Below are positions 34,791-42,135 of a DNA stretch of 50,118 nucleotides, in pieces; position 1 is the stretch's first letter; every line of letters begins with the position of its first letter. The DNA comes from Planctomycetales bacterium (lineage in GTDB: Bacteria; Planctomycetota; Planctomycetia; Isosphaerales; Isosphaeraceae). The translations under genes and the position numbers were made by a program. The stretch covers positions 1 to 50,118 of the forward strand of contig DAIDHX010000064.1 in the NCBI GenBank assembly GCA_027451885.1, written 5' to 3'. The notes under the pieces were generated by a model that was given only the letters and a program-made list of their open reading frames with translations, had not been told where the DNA came from and did not search any database.

Positions 34791-36281
34791 TCAGGCAAGG
34801 TAATCCGTGCGAAAGCGTTCCAGCCAGGGAACGATGGGCTTGGGCTGGCCGTCGCCGCGGAGCAGGCCGGCGTGGGGATAGAGATGGGGCGTGGAATCGT
34901 CGGGTTGCATCCAGCCGACCGAGCGTACATAGGGCTTCGCGATCACGAGCGCGAGCCAGTGTGCGGCCAACTGGGACTGGCGTGCTTCATCGAGGGGGCC
35001 TGGCCATTGCGCGGGGTCGACCTTGACGCTCGGATCCGCCAGCGGATCAGGCGCATCCGATGTGGGAATCGCCATCCAGACGTGGAGCGGCAAATCGAGC
35101 AACGAATAAAGGTCGAGCAGGCGCGAGAGCTCAAGCGTGTCCCTCACGTGGCTGCCGGGCGTGGTGAAACCGGGCGCCAGCTCGACGAGAACGGCCGACA
35201 GCCCTACCTCGCAACGTTTGAGGTAATCGCAGACGTGCAGCGGTCCAAGCTGAAATCGGCTCGAGCCCATCCACTCCGCCCAGGGACGATCAACGCCGAT
35301 TGTGAGCTGGATCGAGGGATCCGCTTGCCGAGCCACCTGAAGTGCTCGGAGCGTGACGCGGATCTGATCCTCCTCTGAAAGCCCCAGAATCTCCCCGCAG
35401 CCCACACGGTGGATGATGTGCCACAGGGGAATCTTCCCCCGATAGCGCGTGACGGCGTGACGTACAAAGTCCGCCGCGAGCCCGGCAATCGCGTCCGGAT
35501 CACCCTCCCAGAGCCAGATCCAATCTGGCAAGGCCCCTTTTCGAAGGTCGATCAACGGCCCAATCTCGACCGGCAGTCCCAGCGTTTTTGCCTGCGCAAG
35601 CTGGGCATCGAGCACATCCCAACGATACTGCCCCTCGGAGGGAGCAGCGGCCCGCCAGTTAAAGCTGAGCAATGACTGATTAAACAGTTTGCGGCGAACA
35701 AGCGCCGGGGGCATGGCTTTGGTTTGGCCATCGAGCACGATCCCAACGGCTGTTGGGAGCCGCGGGCTGACCGCGAGCCGATTGTCGAGAATCTGGGCCG
35801 TGTATGCCTCGAGCAGGATGGCGCTGGCGTGCCATGCTTCCGCGAGCGATTCCGCGGCCTTCGCGGCGCGAGCCGCGGGCTCATCAATTGCGCCTGAAGC
35901 CTGAACGAAGGCCCGGCCTGAACGCGCCAGCGCCTGATCCAGCGAAGGTGGCGTGCGAAGTCCAAGCTGAGTCCATTCGGCAACCTGATTTCGCACGTCG
36001 TTCAGCTTGCCGCGCGCGAGCTCGACCTCAAGATTATAGGGCGCTGGCCGCTCGACCAGGGTTGCCGTGCCCACGATCGGCATACCATGGCCGGGCACCG
36101 GCCAGGGGACGAAGAAGCGAATGCTTTCGGGGTTATCCTTGTAGCAGGTGAGATAACCGTTCCTGGGCTCGATCCTGAGGCGGGAAGGCATGCGATCCAG
36201 GCCCATGCCATAGGCATGACGGAGGTCCGGCGTCGCTCGACCCGGATCGAACGAGGGCAGGCGAAAGGTAATTACCCCCAT
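34791..36281 (-). CDS. GH10-like TIM-barrel protein with altered acid/base position
   Basis: 496 residues with no clear signal peptide. The N-terminal ~190 residues are an Arg/Ala-rich region with helical stretches (PAARAAKAAESLAEAWHAS). Then comes a (beta/alpha)8-like domain resembling planctomycete proteins annotated as endo-1,4-beta-xylanase: FNQSLLSFNWRAAAPSEG, WDVLDAQLAQAKTLGLPVEI, the block IPLWHIIHRVGCGEILGLSE and AVLVELAPGF. In active GH10 enzymes the acid/base is Asn-Glu in a W-x-x-x-N-E motif; here that site reads His291-Arg292. The nucleophile region (Glu367 in VLVEL) is kept. So the fold is GH10-like but classical retaining xylanase activity is doubtful. A carbohydrate-related role is only inferred. 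ATG 36281; weak TAGG upstream. Confidence 0.7.
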   Translation of the reverse strand: MGVITFRLPSFDPGRATPDLRHAYGMGLDRMPSRLRIEPRNGYLTCYKDNPESIRFFVPWPVPGHGMPIVGTATLVERPAPYNLEVELARGKLNDVRNQVAEWTQLGLRTPPSLDQALARSGRAFVQASGAIDEPAARAAKAAESLAEAWHASAILLEAYTAQILDNRLAVSPRLPTAVGIVLDGQTKAMPPALVRRKLFNQSLLSFNWRAAAPSEGQYRWDVLDAQLAQAKTLGLPVEIGPLIDLRKGALPDWIWLWEGDPDAIAGLAADFVRHAVTRYRGKIPLWHIIHRVGCGEILGLSEEDQIRVTLRALQVARQADPSIQLTIGVDRPWAEWMGSSRFQLGPLHVCDYLKRCEVGLSAVLVELAPGFTTPGSHVRDTLELSRLLDLYSLLDLPLHVWMAIPTSDAPDPLADPSVKVDPAQWPGPLDEARQSQLAAHWLALVIAKPYVRSVGWMQPDDSTPHLYPHAGLLRGDGQPKPIVPWLERFRTDYLA

Positions 36282-36601
36282 GTCGAACCTACTTCACGCC
36301 TTCCCGGCCCGACCGGGATTGGAGACACGAGCGATCGCGGGCAAGCCGCCGGAATTCTTTGCCAGGCCGCGCTGTTGCGGGCGATCGGCTGCCAACCTCG
36401 ACCGGGGACTGCCTCGTCGACCGCGGTCTGAGACAAGGCCCACTTCCAGAACATCCAGAGAGACGCTCACCCTGGGGTGTGTTGCCTCTGGAAGCCCGTG
36501 AGAATAAGTTTAACCGAATCACCATGCAAGCCGTCCATTCGATTGTGCGAGGGAACGGCCTCTCCCGCGTTTATCGTACCGCCCATAACCAAGAGTCGAA
36601 C
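36282..36601. other. 320-base divergent gap
   Basis: Between the GH10-like gene and the dehydrogenase. I see one candidate promoter (next entry) and no gene; nothing else is clear. Confidence 0.5.
36482..36510 (+). promoter_or_regulatory. Candidate promoter for the hydroxyacid dehydrogenase
   Basis: TTGCCT, a 17-base spacer, then TAAGTT, about 92 bases before the ATG. The -35 is of the TTGCC type seen before the glycosyltransferase and the methyltransferase. Confidence 0.35.
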
Positions 36602-37600
36602 ATGCCAAGTGTGCTGGTTGGACCATATCTTCTCCGCGGACAGGACGGCCCCTTCAGGCGCATTTTGCGCGAGGGGGGCTTCGAGGTGATCGACCCGGTT
36701 GGCGACTTTGCGCTCACGGCCGACCAGCTTCGCCCCTACCTGCCCCAGATTGATGCCCTCCTTGCCGGTGGAGAGCGGATGACGCCCGAGCTCCTTGCCG
36801 CTGCGCCCAGGCTGCGGTCGATCGCCCGCACGGGTGTGGGTTACGATCTCATTGACGTGCCCGCCGCGACCACGCGCAAGATTGCGGTCTCGATCACCCC
36901 CGGCACCAATCACGACAGCGTGGCCGAGCAAGCCTTCGCCCTGATCCTTGCTCTTGCGCGCAGGGTCGTCCATAACGACCGGGTCATCCATGGCGGCGGC
37001 TGGGACCGGGCTCTTGTGAACTCGGTCCGGGGCAAGACGATCGGATTCATCGGCCTGGGTCGAATCGGTAAGGCCACGGCGATCCGCGCCCACGCCTTCG
37101 GCATGAGGATTCTGGCGCATGACGCCGTCGTCGACGCTGCCTTCGACAGGAGCTACGGCGTCGAACGGGCGGATCTCGAGACGCTGCTCGCACAATCGGA
37201 TTACGTGAGCCTCCACCTCCCGCTGACGGCGGGCGTCAAGGGCATGGTCAACCGTGACTTTCTCGCCAGGATGAAGCCGGGCGCGTGCCTTGTGAACACA
37301 GCGCGGGGCGGGCTCGTCGTCGAACAGGACCTTGCCGATGCACTGAAATCAGGCCAGCTCGCGGGCGCGGGGCTCGACGTTCTGTGCGACGAGCCGCCCA
37401 GGCCAGGCTGTCCGCTGCTCGGGCTATCGAATGTGGTGCTCTCGCCGCACATCGCCGGCACCGACATCGACTCCATGGCCGCCATGGCTGAAATGGCCGC
37501 GCAGACGATCGTGGACCTCTATCACAACCGCTGGCCAGGCGATTGCGTGGTGAATCCCCAGGTTGCCGAGGGCTGGAAATGGGGCCCGGCCGCCTCATAA
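36602..37600 (+). CDS. D-2-hydroxyacid dehydrogenase (phosphoglycerate dehydrogenase-like)
   Basis: NAD-dependent D-2-hydroxyacid dehydrogenase of 332 residues. The Rossmann motif is GFIGLGRIGKATAIRAHAFG. The catalytic triad is visible: Arg in VNTARGGLVVEQDLADAL, Glu in LDVLCDEPP, His in LSPHIAGTDI. The N-terminal substrate half is RTGVGYDLIDVPAATTRKI. There is no C-terminal ACT or ASB domain, so this is a short SerA-like or glyoxylate/hydroxypyruvate reductase-like enzyme. The substrate cannot be fixed; glyoxylate or 3-phosphoglycerate are the obvious candidates given family membership. ATG 36602 starts at the family N-terminus; the frame continues upstream to 36359 without homology, and no strong ribosome-binding site is visible. 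Two hairpins follow the stop. Confidence 0.9.
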   Translation: MPSVLVGPYLLRGQDGPFRRILREGGFEVIDPVGDFALTADQLRPYLPQIDALLAGGERMTPELLAAAPRLRSIARTGVGYDLIDVPAATTRKIAVSITPGTNHDSVAEQAFALILALARRVVHNDRVIHGGGWDRALVNSVRGKTIGFIGLGRIGKATAIRAHAFGMRILAHDAVVDAAFDRSYGVERADLETLLAQSDYVSLHLPLTAGVKGMVNRDFLARMKPGACLVNTARGGLVVEQDLADALKSGQLAGAGLDVLCDEPPRPGCPLLGLSNVVLSPHIAGTDIDSMAAMAEMAAQTIVDLYHNRWPGDCVVNPQVAEGWKWGPAAS

Positions 37601-37631
37601 CGGGCGGCAAAAGCCACCTGAGCAGGTCTCG

Positions 37632-37649
37632 GACTTCGCTGGCGAAGTC
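37632..37649. terminator. Strong hairpin after the dehydrogenase
   Basis: GACTTCGC-TG-GCGAAGTC is a perfect inverted repeat 32 bases after the dehydrogenase stop, in the convergent gap before the A-type carrier gene. No T-tract follows. It probably stops or stabilises the plus-strand transcript. Confidence 0.4.
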
Positions 37650-37678
37650 GACTCGCCCGGCATCGAAAAGCCGATCCC

Positions 37679-37709
37679 CCTCTCCTCGCGCGCGGTTGGC
37701 GGGGAGAGG
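37679..37709. terminator. REP-like hairpin in the convergent gap
   Basis: CCTCTCC...GGAGAGG around a GC-rich 17-base loop, extended by flanking C and G runs with one mismatch. Such CCCTCTCC/GGAGAGG hairpins are common as interspersed elements in GC-rich bacteria. It could act as a bidirectional terminator between the convergent genes. Confidence 0.4.
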
Positions 37710-37828
37710 TGGGAGCGAACGAGTCGCGACTGGAATCGGTTCAACTCACCCCGGCCGTTGCGGATGCGATTCCGCCCGCAGCCGGGGAGGTGCATGCCCA
37801 GGGGTGGGGGACCCAGGCAAAGTTCCGC

Positions 37829-38158
37829 TCAGACCTGGAACGAGCTGCCGCAGCCACAGGACTTCACGACGTTCGGATTGTTAAAAACGAATCCGCGCTT
37901 TTCGAGCCCGTCGTAGTAGTCGACCACGGTGCCATCAAGGTAGGGGTCGAACTTCTTGTCGACGGCAAGCTTCACGCCATGGAATTCAACGACGCGGTCG
38001 CGCTCGGATGTCGCGGTGTCAAAGCCCAGGCTGTAGGAGAAGCCGCTGCAACCGCCCCCCTGCACCCCCACTCGGAGCACTGTCTCGCTGGGCAGGCTCT
38101 GCTCGGTGATGATCTTCTTGACCTCGTTCGCGGCCTTCTCGGTCAACGTCACGCTCAT
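37829..38158 (-). CDS. erpA: A-type iron-sulfur carrier (ErpA/IscA family)
   Basis: 109 residues with the three cluster-binding cysteines in the classical arrangement: [13 protein letters not shown] and, at the C-terminus, [11 protein letters not shown]. The phrases [15 protein letters not shown] and [26 protein letters not shown] (split) are family features. Receives Fe-S clusters from a scaffold and inserts them into apo-proteins. ErpA and IscA cannot be told apart with certainty. Its upstream neighbour on the same strand is the cysteine desulfurase (84 bases apart), so the two probably act together. IscU, IscR, HscA/B and ferredoxin are not in the window. Confidence 0.88.
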   Translation of the reverse strand: MSVTLTEKAANEVKKIITEQSLPSETVLRVGVQGGGCSGFSYSLGFDTATSERDRVVEFHGVKLAVDKKFDPYLDGTVVDYYDGLEKRGFVFNNPNVVKSCGCGSSFQV

Positions 38159-38241
38159 ACTTGTCTCTCCGTGAAACCGACGGTCTTGGCCGCGTTTGGG
38201 CGACGCACGCCGGGCGCTGGCCTCATACCCCTATCTTACAA

Positions 38242-39450
38242 TCAAGTCAAATCGTTCGTCACCCCGGACTTCCACGCGATGCTGTGCTGGCGCAGGCCCT
38301 GCACGGCCGCTGTGACCGCCTCGACGGCAAAATCGATCTCTTCGGCCGTGGTAAATCGACTGATTCCGAACCGCAGGCTGGCCCGGGCGGTTTCCTCGTC
38401 AAGTCCCATCGCGGTCAGGACATGGCTGGGCTCGGGCTCCGCCGATGAGCAAGCAGAGCCTGAGCTCACCGCCACGTCGCGTAGACTCATGAGCAAGGCG
38501 CCGCCATCGACATCGCGGAAGCTCAGATTCAGGTTGCCGGGCAAGCGGCGCAGGGGATGCCCATTCACGCGGACCGCGGGGATGCGCTCGCACAGCCCTG
38601 CGCAGAGCCGCTCGCGCAGTTCGAGCACACGCGCCGATTCCCCGGGTCGCTCACGCACGGCCAGATCGAGCGCAACCCCCATCCCAACCACCAGTGGGAC
38701 GGGCAAGGTACCGCTCCGCAGCCGGCGCTCATGACCACCGCCGTCGACAAGCGGCTGGATCCGAAACGGCTGCCTTGAGCGATTCACGTAGAGCGCGCCA
38801 ACCCCCTTGGGACCATGGAATTTGTGCGCGGTCAGGCTCAGCAGATCAACGTGCTGCGCCAGCTCGGGCAAGGGAATCTTGCCCACGGCCTGAGCGGCAT
38901 CCGTGTGAAAGACCACTCCGCGAGACAGGCAGATCGCGCCAATTGCATCCACGTCGTTGAGCGTGCCGACCTCATTGTTCGCGGCCATGATCGAAACGAG
39001 CAGAGTGTCATCCCGAATCGCCTCGGCAACTCGGGAGGGATCGATGCCGCCGTACTCGTCGCACGGAAGCACCGTGACGGCATGGCCCTCGCGCCCCAGT
39101 TGCCGGATCGGGTCAAGAACGGCCCTGTGCTCGCTCGCGACCGTGACCAGGTGGGTGCGGACCTTGCTCCCCGCGCCCCTGGCAACCCCCTTGAGCGCGA
39201 GATTGTTGGACTCCGTCGCGCCTGAGGTAAAGATCACATCACGCGACTCAACCCCAAGCGAAGCAGCAATTTGCGACCGAGCCTGGGCAACCGCGTCCGC
39301 CGCCGCCCAGCCAAACGCGTGGCCTGCGCTCGCCGCGTTACCATAAAGATCCGAAAAGAAAGGAAGCATCGCCTCCAGCACACGCGGATCAACGCGCGTC
39401 GTGGCGTGATTGTCCAGGTAGATGGGTTTGCCTGGTCGGCGGTCGTTCAC
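38242..39450 (-). CDS. iscS: Cysteine desulfurase (IscS/NifS)
   Basis: PLP-dependent enzyme that takes sulfur from cysteine for Fe-S clusters. Opens IYLDNHATTRVDPRVLEAMLPF; PLP contacts in FTSGATESNNLALKG and ASEHRAVLDP; Schiff-base lysine in LTAHKFHGPKGVG; sulfur-accepting cysteine in the loop AVSSGSACSSAEPEPSHVL. 402 residues, as expected. It starts at GTG 39450 with GGGGGA about seven bases upstream. The group with the Ser-rich extended active-site loop points to the IscS/NifS class rather than SufS. It probably feeds the A-type carrier gene downstream. Confidence 0.94.
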   Translation of the reverse strand: MNDRRPGKPIYLDNHATTRVDPRVLEAMLPFFSDLYGNAASAGHAFGWAAADAVAQARSQIAASLGVESRDVIFTSGATESNNLALKGVARGAGSKVRTHLVTVASEHRAVLDPIRQLGREGHAVTVLPCDEYGGIDPSRVAEAIRDDTLLVSIMAANNEVGTLNDVDAIGAICLSRGVVFHTDAAQAVGKIPLPELAQHVDLLSLTAHKFHGPKGVGALYVNRSRQPFRIQPLVDGGGHERRLRSGTLPVPLVVGMGVALDLAVRERPGESARVLELRERLCAGLCERIPAVRVNGHPLRRLPGNLNLSFRDVDGGALLMSLRDVAVSSGSACSSAEPEPSHVLTAMGLDEETARASLRFGISRFTTAEEIDFAVEAVTAAVQGLRQHSIAWKSGVTNDLT

Positions 39451-39574
39451 GCTCGATCCCCCGCGATCCGGAAAAGCTCGATCGTCCCTCCGTCCTCATC
39501 GTAGAGTCGTTCGGGAGGGCTTTCAACCGCGAGCGCAAGCTGATTGATTAGCAGGGCCTACGAGCAATTCTGGG

Positions 39575-39602
39575 TTGCCCGAAAGGCCAGGTTGGGTATA
39601 AG
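39575..39602 (+). promoter_or_regulatory. Candidate promoter for the methyltransferase (and possibly pfa genes)
   Basis: TTGCCC, a 16-base spacer, then TATAAG. It is preceded by GGG and followed by GAAA, repeating the 13-mer GGGTTGCCCGAAA seen before the glycosyltransferase. The start of transcription would be ~60 bases before the ATG. Confidence 0.5.
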
Positions 39603-39668
39603 TGACCTTCAGATTCCGATCACACCACAGGATTTGAAATGCAGGGCCAGACGGCAGGGAGGCCGGCC

Positions 39669-40391
39669 ATGAAAGACGAGAAGCGCCTGGCGGTCCGCGA
39701 GTTTACTCACTGGAGCAAGGGCTACGACCGTTCGATCCTGCAGTGGCTGCTCTTTTCACCGTCGCATCAGGCGCTCATCAAGCGCATTCGTGAAGTCGCG
39801 GGCGATCGCCCCACACGGTTGCTTGACGTGGGCTGCGGCACGGGAGTGTTCGCCGCTCTGGTACGGTCGACGCTGCCCAACGTGCAGGTCTGGGGGATCG
39901 ACCTGGTGGGAGGCATGCTCGAAAAAGGCCGCGCGCGCTGGCAAGAACATCGCGGCCGCGTGCTCCCCGTTCAGGGAGACAGCGAGAACCTGCCGTTCGA
40001 GACCGGCGTGTTCGACCTCGTCACGTGCGCCAACAGTTTCCATCATTATCCCCGCCAGGATCGGGCCGTGCAGGAGATGGCGCGCGTGCTCAGGCCCGGC
40101 GGCCGGCTCCTGCTCATCGACGGATATCGTGACAATATCTGGGGTTGGTTCATTTACGATGTGTGTGTGTCAACGGTAGAACAATGCGTGCATCATGCTT
40201 CCGCCGGGCGATTCCGGGCGCTTTTCTCGGATGCGGGGCTGGGGTCGGTGGTGCAGCATGTCCATCATGGGCCTGCACCTTTTATACTCAATGAAGGGAT
40301 CGCACCCGCGGGTGTGCCCCGGCCGCACTTTGGCGGTTTGCGGGTGGCAACTTCGCGACCATCGATCGACGAAGTCGGTCGAGGCGACTAA
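39669..40391 (+). CDS. Class I SAM-dependent methyltransferase
   Basis: 240 residues. The SAM-binding glycine motif is LLDVGCGTGVFAALV, followed by VWGIDLVGGMLEKG (acidic residue binding the ribose), GDSENLPFETGVFDLVTC and EMARVLRPGGRLLLIDGYRD. These are the motifs of UbiE/Methyltransf_11-type small-molecule methyltransferases; the substrate is unknown. ATG 39669 has GGGAGG about eight bases upstream; an ATG at 39639 is also in frame. It lies 103 bases before pfaD on the same strand, so it may modify the lipid product of the synthase, but membership of that cluster is inferred only from position. Confidence 0.88.
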   Translation: MKDEKRLAVREFTHWSKGYDRSILQWLLFSPSHQALIKRIREVAGDRPTRLLDVGCGTGVFAALVRSTLPNVQVWGIDLVGGMLEKGRARWQEHRGRVLPVQGDSENLPFETGVFDLVTCANSFHHYPRQDRAVQEMARVLRPGGRLLLIDGYRDNIWGWFIYDVCVSTVEQCVHHASAGRFRALFSDAGLGSVVQHVHHGPAPFILNEGIAPAGVPRPHFGGLRVATSRPSIDEVGRGD

Positions 40392-40439
40392 CCTAGTACG
40401 TCCGAGCGGCTGGGTCCTGGCCGGGAATCGAGATTGGGG

Positions 40440-40457
40440 CTCGTCGTGGGTGACGAG
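40440..40457 (+). terminator. Hairpin in the leader between methyltransferase and pfaD
   Basis: CTCGTC-GTGGGT-GACGAG folds into a six-pair stem with a six-base loop, 37 bases before the pfaD ATG. No T-tract. It may separate the methyltransferase from the synthase genes or act in the pfaD leader. Confidence 0.3.
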
Positions 40458-40494
40458 GTTCTGACTGCCGCAACTGGGAATTGAGCCGCAGGGA

Positions 40495-42099
40495 ATGGAG
40501 CGTCGGGACGTGGTCGAGGCCTCATCGTTTGCACGCAATCTCGACCGGGCACTCGAGAACGTCGAGCAACCATTCCAGGTTCGAGGCCGTGCGCCTCATT
40601 TTGAGGTGATTGACCTCGAGCCGGGCGGATTCGATGCCGAGGCGGGGGACGGTCAGGTCGCGAGCGTTCCAGCTTGCCCGCTCGAAAACCTGGGAGATCC
40701 CGGATTCGCGAACGAGCACGGTGTGCGCTTTGCTTGCATGGCCGGCGCGATGGCAAACGGGATCGCTTCGGTCGAGCTGGTGGAGACGATGGCGCGGTCC
40801 GGGTATCTGGGCAGTTTCGGCGCGGCGGGATTGCCGGTGGCGGAGGTCGAACGCGCGATTGACCGGCTGGAGCACGCGCTCGAGCCCGATCAGCCGCGCG
40901 CGTTCAACCTGATCCACAGCCCTGGCGAGCCCGATCTTGAGAACGCGGTTGTCGACCTTTACCTCAGGCGCGGAGTGCGGCTGGTTGAGGCATCGGCCTA
41001 TCTTCGGCTTACTCCGGCCGTGGTGCGGTATCGGGCGAAGGGAGTTTCGGTCGATCCATCGGGGCGGATTCAGGCGGCGAACCGAATCATCGCCAAGGTC
41101 TCGCGGGTCGAGGCCGCTGCGCGCTTCATGGCGCCTGCGCCGGAATCGATCCTGGCGGACCTGGTTGCGGCCGGCTCGATCACACGCAGGGAAGCCGAGC
41201 TCGCCGCGCGGATCCCGCTCGCGGAAGACATCACGGCCGAGGCCGATTCCGGAGGCCACACCGACAACCAGCCCGCAATCGCGCTTTTGCCAACCTTGCT
41301 CGCGCTCCGCGACAGCATGAGCCAGGAGCACGGCTTCGACCGGTCGATCCGCATCGGCGCGGCAGGGGGAATCTCTACCCCCTGGGCCGCCGCGGCCGCC
41401 TTCGCGATGGGTGCGGCCTATGTGGTCACAGGCTCCGTCAATCAAGGATGCGTCGAGTCCGGCACGAGCGATCCTGTGCGCGCCATGCTCGCCCAGGCCA
41501 GACAGGCGGATGTCGCCATGGCCCCCGCTGCCGACATGTTCGAAATGGGGGTCAAGGTGCAAGTGCTCAAACGAGGCACGCTCTTCCCCATGCGCGCGGC
41601 CAAGCTCTACGAGCTTTATCGCCAGTATGAATCACTGGATGAGATTCCCGCCGCCGAGCGCGCGAATCTCGAGAAAACCATCTTCCGCGCCCCGCTCGAG
41701 TCGATCTGGGAACAAACGAAGGCCTATTTCACGGCCCGTGATCCCAGCCGGATCGAACGCGCAGCCCATGATCCCAAGAAGAAAATGGCGCTCGTGTTTC
41801 GCTGGTACCTGGGCATGTCGTCGCAGTGGGCGAACGCGGGCGTGCCCGACCGAGCGGTCGATTACCAGATCTGGTGCGGTCCCGCGATGGCGGCGTTCAA
41901 CGACTGGGTGCGGGGAACCGTGCTCGAGTCGGTCGCGAATCGGCGGGCCGCAACGGTCTCCCAGGCGATCCTCCATGGCGCGGCGGTACTCGCCCGTGCT
42001 CAGGCCCTGCGCATGCAGGGCGTTGCCGTACCCGCGGGAATTCCCCGGCTCCGCCCGCTTTCGACGAGCCCGATTGTGAAAGTCCCGCTGTTTCCCTAG
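40495..42099 (+). CDS. pfaD: PfaD-like enoyl reductase (nitronate monooxygenase fold)
   Basis: In-trans enoyl reductase of polyunsaturated-fatty-acid/secondary-lipid synthases: an FMN TIM barrel that reduces the enoyl intermediates made on the multi-ACP PKS. PfaD-type motifs: the pair LGDPGFANEHGVRFACMAGAMANGIAS, GSFGAAGLPVAEV, FNLIHSPGEPDLENAVVDL, EASAYLRLTP, TAEADSGGHTDNQ, GAAGGISTPWAAAAAFAMGA and the C-terminal blocks RWYLGMSSQWANAG and FNDWVRGT. 534 residues is normal for PfaD. The ATG has AGGGA directly adjacent rather than spaced, and no better start exists before an upstream in-frame stop. It is 36 bases upstream of pfaA. Confidence 0.95.
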   Translation: MERRDVVEASSFARNLDRALENVEQPFQVRGRAPHFEVIDLEPGGFDAEAGDGQVASVPACPLENLGDPGFANEHGVRFACMAGAMANGIASVELVETMARSGYLGSFGAAGLPVAEVERAIDRLEHALEPDQPRAFNLIHSPGEPDLENAVVDLYLRRGVRLVEASAYLRLTPAVVRYRAKGVSVDPSGRIQAANRIIAKVSRVEAAARFMAPAPESILADLVAAGSITRREAELAARIPLAEDITAEADSGGHTDNQPAIALLPTLLALRDSMSQEHGFDRSIRIGAAGGISTPWAAAAAFAMGAAYVVTGSVNQGCVESGTSDPVRAMLAQARQADVAMAPAADMFEMGVKVQVLKRGTLFPMRAAKLYELYRQYESLDEIPAAERANLEKTIFRAPLESIWEQTKAYFTARDPSRIERAAHDPKKKMALVFRWYLGMSSQWANAGVPDRAVDYQIWCGPAMAAFNDWVRGTVLESVANRRAATVSQAILHGAAVLARAQALRMQGVAVPAGIPRLRPLSTSPIVKVPLFP

Positions 42100-42135
42100 C
42101 ATAACACCATTCGTTGTGAGCGGCCCTCGCCACGA

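Noticed and set aside
36552-36580. ECF-type promoter (GGAAC...CGT) before the dehydrogenase
   Set aside because: Spacing is 18 bases, outside the usual 16-17, and the -10 is incomplete; the TTGCCT/TAAGTT candidate upstream is at least as good.
39447-39557. Small minus-strand frame whose stop overlaps the iscS GTG start (GTGA)
   Set aside because: The 36-codon frame has coding-like composition but no ATG, GTG or TTG start after the preceding in-frame TAG; it may be the remnant of a lost gene.
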